Shown piece by piece: positions 8,121-15,324 of a DNA stretch of 64,000 nucleotides; position 1 is the stretch's first letter; the number at the start of each line of letters is the position of its first letter. The stretch comes from Cytobacillus solani (GTDB lineage: Bacteria; Bacillota; Bacilli; Bacillales; Cytobacillaceae): assembly GCF_001420595.1 (NCBI RefSeq), contig NZ_LJIX01000006.1:4430857-4494856 (forward strand). Direction: 5' to 3'. The notes under the pieces are model-generated. The model saw nothing but the letters and a program-made list of their open reading frames with translations, did no database searches and had not been told where the DNA came from. The translations under genes and the position numbers were made by a program.

Positions 8121-10034
8121 CTAGTTACTAAGCCATTCCTTCAACTTAGGAACTCTATTCCAAAGATGCTGATGCTCACTCACATAGACTGCGGCTTCAT
8201 TTTTGTCACCGAAGCTGTAATAATCAGGAATGTCTGCTGGGAGCTTCTTTTTACCTGTTAATAAATCAACGACATACTTATTTACCTTTTTGGCAGCAAG
8301 AAATAGTTGATTGGCTTTATCTGTTAAACCATTTGATAAAATCTCGATTAATGTTTGATTATACGCATCTTGTGCACTATCTTCCGGATATCTCTTCAAG
8401 AGTTCAGAAGCTTTTCGAAATTGTTCATCATCACAATAGGAAATAAATAGCATATAGCTGATACCCTGATTGTCAGCCGGATTTAATTCCAGCAGCTCCT
8501 CGTACTGAGTAATTGCTGCTGTTAAATCACCAATTTTTTGTAAAAATGCTGCATAATTCATTGCTGCACGCATAAATGGTCTTGTTTCGATTAGCCCCCA
8601 GAAGTACCCTTTATTCTCATGAAAAAATGCTTCACCAAGCTCATCGCGGCCAATGCGCATACCCTTTTCAAAAAGCTGGGCAGCAGTTTGCAGAGAATCA
8701 GTCTGTTCAGCTAAAATTGTATATCCGTCTGCATGGGAAGGGTCTAATTCCAAGGCTTTCTGAGCTAGTCTGTATCTTTCTGGCCCATTAGATTCAAGGG
8801 CTGCGTATATTAGCTCTTGTGCCTCTTCTTTCGTGCCTTGACTCTTGTTCTTTCTGGGATTAGGGCTGTCTAATCTTGCTTGCAAAAAGTCATTTATTTC
8901 CTCCATACTTTCCAACTGATTTTCTTCAATTTCTTTTAACACCTCTTGTAATTCCGCTTCCAGTGCATGGCTTTGCTTCTTCTGATCCCGTTCAATCATT
9001 GCCCCTATGTAATTCTCTACAACAAAGTAAATGTCACTATAATAGCTAGATACTCGATTAGCTGGCAATCCATACATGTCTCCGATCTGTTTCTGTGTTA
9101 GCTCAACTTTTGTCGGTGCTAAAGTAGTAACGAGATAACGAAGGGCCGCCACATAATTTACAGGCTTCTGAATTTTTTTATTGGTTTGCTTGCAATATTC
9201 CATCCAAAGCATAACGCCTATATGGATGATCCAGCTAAGTTCTCCCGCCGCTTTCATATCCTTTTCAAACATTTCGGCTACCTGCTTAGCTCCGTCGCTT
9301 GGCCATTCAAAACCTTGAAGATCAAGCGTTACTCCCGCCTTTGGTGTCTCATGCATCATTTCAAGGAAGTTGTCTGCTAGAAATTCCTCTGGACTATCAT
9401 ATCCTGAATTCATAAATTCATTTTCAATAAAGACTTCAAAATCGGCTGTATGCTCTATAGAAAGTTCAAATAGAGTTGGAAAAACAGTAAATTTGTCTTC
9501 ATAGCGATGCAAAATTGCAAAAGCGAATACGCCTTCCTCGTAATCTCGCGAATGCTCAAATAGAACAACAGGGTACTCTTTTCCTGTCAATGTATCTTCT
9601 ATTATAAGGCTATCGATATGATATTCTTTCACTATACCAGCAACAGCATAGCCTTCCTGCCAAGATTCCAGAATGGCCTTCACTCTTGTGCGTGAAACTT
9701 TGCGAAGTTTATGCTCAATAAACTTCTGCATAATGGTTTTGCCATCTTCCATCGGTTCAAATACTAGAAACCAAAAAGGGTGCAAAAATTCATAGAAATC
9801 CGCATCTCCAGCATCTGCATCCTCCAGCGAATGAAGCAAGTCTTCAAAATCATTCGCTATTTCATCACCAAACTGTTGGATCGCAAAAATTTCCGCTTCC
9901 TTTTGCAGCTCCAACACTTCATGATCAATCACATCTGTAATAAGAACCGTATCCTTGCTCCCACAGCATTTTTTATACTTCTTCCCGCTTCCGCACGGAC
10001 ATGGTTCATTCCGGCTAACTTTTAAAGTAGACAT
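8121..10034 (-). CDS. SEC-C motif and TPR-containing protein, unknown role
   Basis: 637-aa soluble protein. Residues 8-24 are a SEC-C zinc motif ([15 protein letters not shown]), almost the same as the SecA tail but at the N-terminus. The middle (about 40-380) is mixed alpha/beta without a motif I recognise. Residues 400-560 look like TPR-type helical hairpins (ALESNGPERYRLAQKALELD, TAAQLFEKGMRIGRD, AAITQYEELLELNPADNQGI). SEC-C proteins of this layout are widespread in Bacillus and are not functionally assigned. The shared tail suggests a binding partner in common with SecA, but this is inference. The ribosome site is AAGGAGAAAG before the ATG. It ends in its own terminator, so it is probably monocistronic. 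Confidence 0.85.
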   Translation of the reverse strand: MSTLKVSRNEPCPCGSGKKYKKCCGSKDTVLITDVIDHEVLELQKEAEIFAIQQFGDEIANDFEDLLHSLEDADAGDADFYEFLHPFWFLVFEPMEDGKTIMQKFIEHKLRKVSRTRVKAILESWQEGYAVAGIVKEYHIDSLIIEDTLTGKEYPVVLFEHSRDYEEGVFAFAILHRYEDKFTVFPTLFELSIEHTADFEVFIENEFMNSGYDSPEEFLADNFLEMMHETPKAGVTLDLQGFEWPSDGAKQVAEMFEKDMKAAGELSWIIHIGVMLWMEYCKQTNKKIQKPVNYVAALRYLVTTLAPTKVELTQKQIGDMYGLPANRVSSYYSDIYFVVENYIGAMIERDQKKQSHALEAELQEVLKEIEENQLESMEEINDFLQARLDSPNPRKNKSQGTKEEAQELIYAALESNGPERYRLAQKALELDPSHADGYTILAEQTDSLQTAAQLFEKGMRIGRDELGEAFFHENKGYFWGLIETRPFMRAAMNYAAFLQKIGDLTAAITQYEELLELNPADNQGISYMLFISYCDDEQFRKASELLKRYPEDSAQDAYNQTLIEILSNGLTDKANQLFLAAKKVNKYVVDLLTGKKKLPADIPDYYSFGDKNEAAVYVSEHQHLWNRVPKLKEWLSN

Positions 10035-10148
10035 ATAACAGCTTTCTCCTTATCCCTATTGATCTGTTTTTAATCTATTCTATCACTATAGCTTCAAACA
10101 AATTAACTATTAGTTTGACACACGTATTAAAATATAAAACTGCTATCC

Positions 10149-10177
10149 TTGACATTTTCAACTTCCGTTTATATAAT
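10149..10177 (+). promoter_or_regulatory. Consensus SigA promoter of the riboswitch transcript
   Basis: TTGACA (10149-10154), 17-bp spacer, TATAAT (10172-10177): a perfect match to the vegetative consensus. It drives the yybP-ykoY leader that begins about 20 bp downstream. Confidence 0.9.
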
Positions 10178-10195
10178 AATATTAATTAAATAGTT

Positions 10196-10296
10196 GTTCT
10201 CCTAAAGGGGAGTAGCTTTTACAGCATTGTCGTCATTTCAGAGCACTAGCTCTCGGCATTGTTGGCAGCCTAAAAATTGTTAGCCAGACCTTTACC
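10196..10296 (+). ncRNA. yybP-ykoY (Mn2+-sensing) riboswitch aptamer
   Basis: The RNA has the conserved blocks of this class in order: AAAGGGGAGTAGC (about 10204), GTCGTCA (about 10229), GGCATTGTTGGCAGCC (10255-10270) and GCCAGACCTTTA (10283-10294), which closes the P1 stem with the 5' block. Known members bind Mn2+ and control Mn exporters and TerC-family membrane proteins. Here it is preceded by a perfect SigA promoter and followed by two tandem terminators. The only ORF after it is an FbpB-like peptide, not an exporter. Confidence 0.88.
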
Positions 10297-10317
10297 AAGC
10301 GGTAGAGGTCTTTATTT
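10287..10317 (+). terminator. Riboswitch terminator 1
   Basis: GACCTTTACC-AAGC-GGTAGAGGTC then TTTATTT. The 5' arm overlaps the aptamer P1 strand (AGACCTTTA), so ligand-stabilised P1 would compete with this hairpin. Confidence 0.85.
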
Positions 10318-10319
10318 AT

Positions 10320-10351
10320 GACCTTTACCCATCGTGGTAAAGGTCTTTTTT
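10320..10351 (+). terminator. Riboswitch terminator 2
   Basis: Perfect 10-bp stem GACCTTTACC / GGTAAAGGTC with a 6-nt loop and a six-T run. It is nearly a duplicate of terminator 1, three bases after it, and looks metal-independent because its 5' arm is separate from the aptamer. Confidence 0.85.
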
Positions 10352-10454
10352 ATTAGGCTTGTTGAAACAAATATTGTTGGAGAAAAGCATCCATCAAGGG
10401 CTCACAATCCACAACATGCAAGGTCAGTACCTATACAATAATGGAGGAATTCAC

Positions 10455-10583
10455 ATGAATAAAAAGATCCGATTTTCACTTGAAGAATTAACAAAGAAGA
10501 ACAAAGAAGAGTTATTAAAGGACAAGATTCAAATGGAAAAAATCGAGAAAAGAATCGATGAAAAACACGCAAAGACAAAATGA
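10455..10583 (+). CDS. FbpB-like small basic protein
   Basis: 42 aa, MNKKIRFSLEELTKKNKEEL and on, lysine-rich and helical. It resembles the FbpB family of Fur-regulated basic proteins (pattern [R/K]-S-[F]-xEL-x5-K-x-ELL-x-D-x5-IE-x-[R/K]-[I/L]-[D/E]). In B. subtilis FbpB works with the small RNA FsrA in the iron-sparing response. AATGGAGGAATTCAC precedes the ATG; an upstream ATG at 10359 lacks a ribosome site. It is the first gene after the Mn-type riboswitch and its two terminators. I saw no clear Fur box, and the family call is by eye. Confidence 0.6.
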   Translation: MNKKIRFSLEELTKKNKEELLKDKIQMEKIEKRIDEKHAKTK

Positions 10584-10675
10584 AGAAACCCACTTATTAG
10601 AAAGGAGGAATTTGCAGTGTAAAATCTCCCTCTTACTTTTATCAAAATCATACAAAAAGAGGAGAAAATACGTAA

Positions 10676-10834
10676 TTGAAAACCGCAGCATTACAAAAAT
10701 GGCTAGTAATCTTTACTTTTTGAAGTATACTCGAAACAACATTTACGTCAGCAATCACTTCAGAGGTAAAAAATCCGCCAAGGATTCAAATTCAACCCGC
10801 TCAGATTCTTTCTGATTCTGATCAGCGGACATAA
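10676..10834 (+). pseudogene. Possible small ORF with in-frame TGA
   Basis: AAAGAGGAGAAAAT precedes TTG at 10676 (MKTAALQKWLVIFTF), which stops at TGA 10721. The same frame then stays open for 36 codons (SILETTFTSAITSEVKNPPR and on, ending DSDQRT) to TAA at 10832. A hydrophobic start plus hydrophilic tail could be a short exported or membrane peptide broken by one stop. It could also be chance. I recognise no family. Confidence 0.25.
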
Positions 10835-10845
10835 TAATAGAGTCA

Positions 10846-10876
10846 GAAAAACCCCGCTTTTGACAGCGGGGTTTCC
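10846..10876 (-). terminator. Terminator between the FbpB-like region and hpf
   Basis: AACCCCGCT / AGCGGGGTT (10850-10858 and 10865-10873), GC-rich, with A/T tracts on both sides. It can serve hpf on the minus strand and the convergent riboswitch transcript. Confidence 0.88.
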
Positions 10877-10879
10877 TTA

Positions 10880-11431
10880 TTATTGTGCTTCAATTAGACC
10901 ATAACGGCCATCTTTCCGCTTATAAACAACGTTTGTTAAGCTAGTTTCTGCATTTGTGAATACATAGAAATTGTGGCCAAGCATATTCATTTGCAGAATA
11001 GCCTCTTCACTGTCCATAGGCTTTAGATCAAAGCTTTTTTGACGGACAACTTCCAGCTCCTGGTCTTCATCCATTGATGCTCTTTCAGATTCATCAAGCG
11101 TAACAAACATATCTGGCACATTCCCTTTTTCACGGAATTTACGATTTACCTTCGTTTTATGCTTGCGAATTTGGCGTTCTAATTTATCAGTTATCAAGTC
11201 AATAGCTGCATACATATCATCATGAACTTCCTCTGCACGAAGGACAAGATTCGGCATTGGAATTGTTACTTCTACTTTGGAGGTTTTATCTTGGTACGTT
11301 TTTAAATTCACATGTACGGTTGCATCTGGAGACTCGGTAAAATACCGCTCTAATTTAGCAATTTTCTTCTCTACATATTCTCTAATTGCTGGAGTTACCT
11401 CAATGTTTTCACCACGAATGTTAAAATTCAT
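10880..11431 (-). CDS. hpf: Ribosome hibernation promoting factor, long form
   Basis: 183 aa. The N-terminal S30AE/YfiA domain (MNFNIRGENIEVTPAIREYV, about 1-100) binds the 30S decoding region. A linker and a C-terminal dimerisation domain (about 125-183, EAILQMNMLGHNFYVFTNAE and on) allow 100S ribosome dimers. It corresponds to B. subtilis YvyD. The start at 11431 is chosen because AAAGGAGGAG lies 8 bp upstream; the ATG at 11452 would overlap that site. A SigH-like promoter lies about 110 bp upstream, fitting stationary-phase control. It sits between secA and the flagellar genes, as in B. subtilis. Confidence 0.95.
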   Translation of the reverse strand: MNFNIRGENIEVTPAIREYVEKKIAKLERYFTESPDATVHVNLKTYQDKTSKVEVTIPMPNLVLRAEEVHDDMYAAIDLITDKLERQIRKHKTKVNRKFREKGNVPDMFVTLDESERASMDEDQELEVVRQKSFDLKPMDSEEAILQMNMLGHNFYVFTNAETSLTNVVYKRKDGRYGLIEAQ

Positions 11432-11539
11432 AAGCGAACTCCTCCTTTTCATTATACGAATACTGCGCGCCTTCTCTTCAGCCTATCCGGCTTCTTTGTT
11501 AAAGACACTTAGCCTTAATAAAAAGACTATATACTTACA

Positions 11540-11567
11540 TTTCTATTTTACCCCATAAATCTCCTGC
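11540..11567 (-). promoter_or_regulatory. Candidate SigH promoter of hpf
   Basis: Minus strand: GCAGGAGAT (11559-11567; consensus RNAGGAWWW, 8/9), 12-bp spacer, ATAGAAA (11540-11546; consensus RNNGAAT, 6/7). B. subtilis yvyD is known to be under SigB and SigH. A SigB pair was not convincing here. Confidence 0.5.
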
Positions 11568-11702
11568 TAGTACATGAAAAAAGTTTGAGAAATTTGTCGG
11601 ATTGGTGAAGGATAGGGGAGGATATACTTTTGTTCCGAATTGTTTAATTGTTTCTAACTATCTGATATTTAATATTAAAAAATACTCGTTAAGCAGGAGT
11701 GA

Positions 11703-12235
11703 TATATCTTTCAAAAGGAAAAAGCAACAGAGCCGTTCGACTCTTACAGCTTTAAAGAAGATCGAGTTGAGATCAATAAAGGGGTTCGGTACGCTATGGT
11801 GGCACCACCCATAGTTAAGCTTTAGTAAATATCTAAGCATTTTTCTAACAAACTAGAAGATACTTGTACACCAGACGTCCTTGTACTGACCTCACCCATT
11901 GATTTAAACATTTATGATAATAACAAGTCATAGCCCGATATTGTTATATTTCAATTGTCTACATATTATTTCGGAGAAAAAAATTATACATGCCCCAGGT
12001 ATCGTTGTTGAAATCTTATCCCCTTTCACAAACAACAATGACAAAATTTGTAATATCGCTGTTTACAAACGCTATGGAGTGGAAAAAATTTTGCATTATT
12101 ATCAACACATCTTTTATAAATCAATTAGTTCTTACTAATCGTCCATACCACTTGCAAAAACTTCCGAGAAAACAGATTCGGCCCGTTCCGCCTTGTTCGA
12201 TTGCATTTTTTTAACCTTGATAGTGTCTTCAAACG
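11703..12235 (+). pseudogene. Decayed Uma2/DUF820-family nuclease-like gene
   Basis: From 11703 one frame reads a recognisable Uma2 protein interrupted by stops: QKEKATEPFDSYSFKEDRVE..., GVRYAMVAPP, two stops at 11823-11828, ISKHFSNKLEDTCTPDVLVL, SPIDLNIYDNNKS, a TAG, then PDIVIFQLSTYYFGEK. A shift at a seven-A run (11977-11983) moves to HAPGIVVEILSP...NNDKICNIAVYKRYGVEKI. A further shift leads to NRPYHLQKL. The PD...(E/V)EILSPST-like core is typical of Uma2 proteins, a restriction-endonuclease fold family abundant in cyanobacteria and found in Bacillus. Three stops and two shifts in one copy show real decay. An AGCAGGAG ribosome-site relic precedes it. Confidence 0.8.
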
Positions 12236-12280
12236 ATTAATGGCATTTGATAAGCTATTTTCATTAAAATTGACCTTTTT

Positions 12281-12323
12281 CTAAAAAAACGAACCTACCT
12301 CTGCATGTAGTTGGTGGGTTCAC
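12281..12323 (-). terminator. Terminator of the 97-aa orphan gene
   Basis: GAACCTACC (12291-12299) pairs with GGTGGGTTC (12313-12321), one G-U pair, with a seven-T run on the minus strand. Confidence 0.8.
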
Positions 12324-12332
12324 TAATTTTCC

Positions 12333-12626
12333 TTACTCAGCCTTGTTTACTAACCCAACTGCAATGATTGCTAAGAATGGTTTAATATTATTTGTTCGTT
12401 TTTTCACAATTCTGATCTCACTAAGAAGCATCTCAAGTTCCTTAGGAGATGAAACATCAATAATCCAATCCGCTAAATCAGTATGATTAATAGAATAGTT
12501 TTGTGTTGGTATTTTAATAGATTTTACTGCGTTTATTTCCCTTATTAAACAATTTTTGTGATAATCATACTTTGTTAATATGGCTTTTTTCCCTATATTA
12601 TTATGATTCATATCTGGAGTGTTCAT
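12333..12626 (-). CDS. Small orphan protein, paralogue of the gene at 41422
   Basis: 97 aa if started at 12626, where AAAGGTGAT precedes ATG (the longer reading from 12677 has no ribosome site). No known family recognised. The C-terminal two thirds align by eye with the 90-aa product of 41422-41694: shared spacing of YSI, LADW, EVS/DVSxP, E-L/I-E-x2-L, (K)KR, IKxxL and a final A-x-GLV/GVL. Predicted mostly helical, no membrane segment or signal. It is divergent from the HD-GYP gene, with a 237-bp shared upstream region. Confidence 0.7.
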   Translation of the reverse strand: MNTPDMNHNNIGKKAILTKYDYHKNCLIREINAVKSIKIPTQNYSINHTDLADWIIDVSSPKELEMLLSEIRIVKKRTNNIKPFLAIIAVGLVNKAE

Positions 12627-12863
12627 TTTTATCACCTTTACAACAATTATATACACATAGTAATAAATTTCATCCATTGGCTAATATACCCATGAATTCT
12701 AAAATTGTCAACAATAGGACATTTTATACAGGACACTTTACCCATTTTTACAAAACAGGTTAATTTTAGTATATTTCTCTCTAGCAAAATGATAAATTTA
12801 GGACATAAACAAGATAATTTTCGGGGAGTTTTTCTGTTAACTACAGATTTAGGGGGATCAATC

Positions 12864-13907
12864 ATGGATCAAGCACAAATATCATTCGATTTGGTAGGAA
12901 GTGCACTTGGAGAAGACATTTTCTCGGAGCAAGGCATCTTATTATTGAAAAAGGGAACGATCTTGAAAGAAGTTCATATCCTTTTGCTGCAAAAGTATAG
13001 ATTTGGCAAGACCGTATCAGTAGATCTTAACGAAAACACAAAAAAAATATCACCAAGCGAAAAACCATATCAATCGATTCAAGCCTATATAAAAGATGCG
13101 TTCCAAAGCTTCTACAGAAGTAAGGAAATTAATATCGTTCTATTAAGAGAGCGCTTTCATCCACTTATTGAACTATCACTCTGTGATGTTTCCATTCTAA
13201 AAGTCCTGCAAACAGAAGGAAAAAAAGATGAACAGCTGTATCAACATAGTATAAATGTCGGAATTCTCTCAAGTATTATCGGCAAACTATTAGGCTATAA
13301 GAAGAAAGATTGCCTCCTACTTGCAGATATGGGACTGCTTCACGATGTTGGCATGCTAGGAATAGACAAAAGTATTTATAAAAATACGAATACTATTGAT
13401 AATGAAGAGATTCAAAAGCATACAGAGATTGGACATAAACTATTAAGCTCGATTCCTTATATCAATTCGCTTATTCCACTTGCTGCTCTTCATCATCATG
13501 AAAAGATAAACGGAACGGGGTATCCAAAACAATTGAAAGAGAAGGACATCCCTTATTTTGTGCAAATTGTTTCCGTAGCAGATTGTTTTAATTCAGTGTA
13601 TATGAATATTCATGATAACGGGGAAAAGAAGCCGAATTTTGCAGGTGTGTACGAGCTAATCGAAAAGGCACAGAAAAACGAGCTAAACCCCGCAATTGTC
13701 ATTCCGTTTGTCCGATACATTATGAGGCAAAACCTATTGCAAAAGGTGAGATTGAGCAATGGGAAGGAAGCGCAGATTGTCTTTATTCATGATAACGAGC
13801 CTTACCAGCCATTGGTGAAGGTTGGAGAGGAGTACGTAGATTTGCGGAGGGAAGCTGGAGTGAGGATTGAGAGTCTAATTGGCGAAGGGCATGAGGTTCG
13901 CGTATAA
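12864..13907 (+). CDS. HD-GYP domain cyclic-di-GMP phosphodiesterase
   Basis: 347 aa. The N-terminal 100 residues look like the DUF3391-type segment that often precedes HD-GYP (LLLKKGTILKEVHILLLQKY). The HD-GYP domain (about 130-300) has YQHSINVG, the metal pair HD in LLHDVG, HHHEKINGTGYP and the late Asp in SVADCF. The usual ALTS after that Asp is replaced by NSVYM. Expected to hydrolyse c-di-GMP, which in Bacillus controls the motile-to-sessile switch; position beside flagellar genes fits. Start at 12864 is chosen for AGGGGGATC upstream; the frame stays open to 12705 without a ribosome site. No terminator pair was seen right after it. Confidence 0.88.
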   Translation: MDQAQISFDLVGSALGEDIFSEQGILLLKKGTILKEVHILLLQKYRFGKTVSVDLNENTKKISPSEKPYQSIQAYIKDAFQSFYRSKEINIVLLRERFHPLIELSLCDVSILKVLQTEGKKDEQLYQHSINVGILSSIIGKLLGYKKKDCLLLADMGLLHDVGMLGIDKSIYKNTNTIDNEEIQKHTEIGHKLLSSIPYINSLIPLAALHHHEKINGTGYPKQLKEKDIPYFVQIVSVADCFNSVYMNIHDNGEKKPNFAGVYELIEKAQKNELNPAIVIPFVRYIMRQNLLQKVRLSNGKEAQIVFIHDNEPYQPLVKVGEEYVDLRREAGVRIESLIGEGHEVRV

Positions 13908-14146
13908 CTAAGCTTATATTTTTATGAACTTCATAGATTTCATTATATGTATCTATCTAATTAACAAAGATATTAATTAATATAACTTAATCAGGGAAAA
14001 TTATTAATTAAAAAAATATTAATCTTAATTAAATAAATTGAGTAATGCTTCAATTTATTGATGGATATAATTACCAAATAAATGAAGGAGAATTGAAACC
14101 TTACGGTGAATATATATTTTATTCACAATAAATAGGAGGGTTTCAA
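13908..14146 (+). promoter_or_regulatory. AT-rich leader of the 59-aa orphan, with possible leader peptide
   Basis: Very AT-rich (many TTAATTAA-like words). Near its end, AAGGAG precedes TTG at 14093, giving a 12-residue reading MKPYGEYIFYSQ that stops at 14131, 16 bp before the orphan ATG. This may be a leader peptide or chance. Confidence 0.3.
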
Positions 14147-14326
14147 ATGGCGATTATCGGCGGTGTTGGAGAAGGACCAGTCTCACAATTTGTTGTCATC
14201 AATAAACAAATAGCAGAGACTGCCATAAAAGAAAGGATTTTAGATGTATTGGAAGATCCTTCAAAAAGAATACGTGAAATACAACAACCTTCTCCATTCT
14301 CACAATTTATTGATATAAAGATTTAA
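14147..14326 (+). CDS. 59-aa orphan protein
   Basis: MAIIGGVGEGPVSQFVVINK and on, ending PFSQFIDIKI. It has an excellent ribosome site (AATAGGAGGG, 6 bp before ATG) and a strong terminator overlapping the stop codon, so it looks like a real monocistronic gene. It has a hydrophobic glycine-rich start, a charged helix (AIKERILDVLEDPSKRIREI) and two similar motifs, PVSQFVVI and PFSQFIDI, at each end. No known family recognised. It lies between the HD-GYP gene and the convergent fliT. Confidence 0.65.
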   Translation: MAIIGGVGEGPVSQFVVINKQIAETAIKERILDVLEDPSKRIREIQQPSPFSQFIDIKI

Positions 14327-14354
14327 AAGCACAGCTGAGTTTAGCTGTGCTTTT
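14325..14354 (+). terminator. Terminator of the 59-aa orphan
   Basis: Perfect 12-bp stem AAAAGCACAGCT / AGCTGTGCTTTT with a 6-nt loop (14325-14336 and 14343-14354), overlapping the stop codon. Confidence 0.9.
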
Positions 14355-14472
14355 ATAATAGTATATGGATTGGCTAAATTAATTTTCCCATTTGTAAAAA
14401 GGGGTTTGGCATCTTGTTTAAATCGAGCTACAAAATCATCTAAACCTTCAAAAGCACTTGATGTTTTAATAA

Positions 14473-14504
14473 CAAAAACCTGCTTTTTTCAAAGCAGGTT
14501 TTAA
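14473..14504 (-). terminator. Terminator of the flaG-fliDST operon
   Basis: AAAACCTGCTTT / AAAGCAGGTTTT stem with a short T-rich loop and T-run on the minus strand, 30 bp past the fliT stop. Confidence 0.88.
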
Positions 14505-14535
14505 ACAAATTTATTATATTTTTTATTCTTCGACC

Positions 14536-14886
14536 TTATTTTTTCCTATCAAAATAATGGCCATCGAATGAGGCAGATGCATAAGGGTCGTTATATCCTT
14601 TAAAGGCAGACTTCCCTTTCTTCGCATTAATAATATTTTGCTGAATAGATGTCTTAATCTTCCCCATTTGCTTTATTACATCTTCACTTATGGAAAGAAT
14701 TTCTTTCAATTTTTGTTTATCACCATTAGTTAAGAGAGATTGATCTACACTATCTAACAGCTTCCCACGTGTTTCAACGTACGCCTCTAACTCTTCAATT
14801 TGCTTCTCTCTGTCTCCTTGATTTCCATTAGAAGCAGTCGACTGTAACTGTTTAGTAATCTCGTATAGCTTTTCAATGACTTCCAT
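14536..14886 (-). CDS. fliT: Flagellar protein FliT
   Basis: 116-aa helical export chaperone, expected to hold the filament cap protein FliD before secretion. The C-terminal tail YNDPYASASFDGHYFDRKK has the DPY...FDG-YFD pattern of Bacillus FliT. ATG at 14886 overlaps the fliS stop by one base (TGATG), which implies translational coupling; an in-frame TTG one codon upstream is less likely. Last gene of the flaG-fliD-fliS-fliT unit. Confidence 0.88.
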   Translation of the reverse strand: MEVIEKLYEITKQLQSTASNGNQGDREKQIEELEAYVETRGKLLDSVDQSLLTNGDKQKLKEILSISEDVIKQMGKIKTSIQQNIINAKKGKSAFKGYNDPYASASFDGHYFDRKK

Positions 14887-15281
14887 CAAACAAGCCCGCT
14901 TGTACTATATTGTTTCTTGCGGTTTATAATCAGAGCTTCCTTCCATGTGTCCCGGAACTCCGTTACCAACCCTTCGACTTCACTTATAATATCAGTATCA
15001 TTCTTAATATTAGCCTCAATTAATCTCCGATTCATATAGTCATATAATTTTCTCATATCTTTGGCAATATCATAATCAAAGTTTAAAGTAACCATTAACT
15101 CTGAAATGATATTTTGTGCTTTTGAAAGATTTGTATGTTTAGCTTCGATATTTTTTTCTTGAACCGCTTTTTTGGCTTGATTTAAAAATTTCAGGCAACC
15201 ATTGTATAACATCAGTGTCAATTCACCAGGAGAAGCAGTTAAAACAGAATTCTGTTGATATGCTTCGTATTGTTTTTGCAT
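14886..15281 (-). CDS. fliS: Flagellin chaperone FliS
   Basis: 131 aa. FliS binds the C-terminus of flagellin, prevents early polymerisation and delivers it to the export gate. In Bacillus it also antagonises FliW, linking flagellin secretion to CsrA control. Typical start YEAYQQNSVLTASPGELTLM and helical bundle (GCLKFLNQAKKAV, LMVTLNFDYDIAKDMRKLYD). AGGAGGATA ribosome site. Confidence 0.95.
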   Translation of the reverse strand: MQKQYEAYQQNSVLTASPGELTLMLYNGCLKFLNQAKKAVQEKNIEAKHTNLSKAQNIISELMVTLNFDYDIAKDMRKLYDYMNRRLIEANIKNDTDIISEVEGLVTEFRDTWKEALIINRKKQYSTSGLV

Positions 15282-15324
15282 GTTTATATATCCTCCTAAA
15301 AGATAACACGTAAGTAATTCTAGT

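Noticed and set aside
11431-11452. Upstream ATG for hpf at 11452
   Set aside because: This ATG lies just before and reads through the Shine-Dalgarno used by the ATG at 11431; family length fits the shorter form.
11521-11580. SigB promoter for hpf
   Set aside because: GGGTAA is present, but the -35 partner matches GTTTAA in only about three of six bases; a SigH pair fits better.
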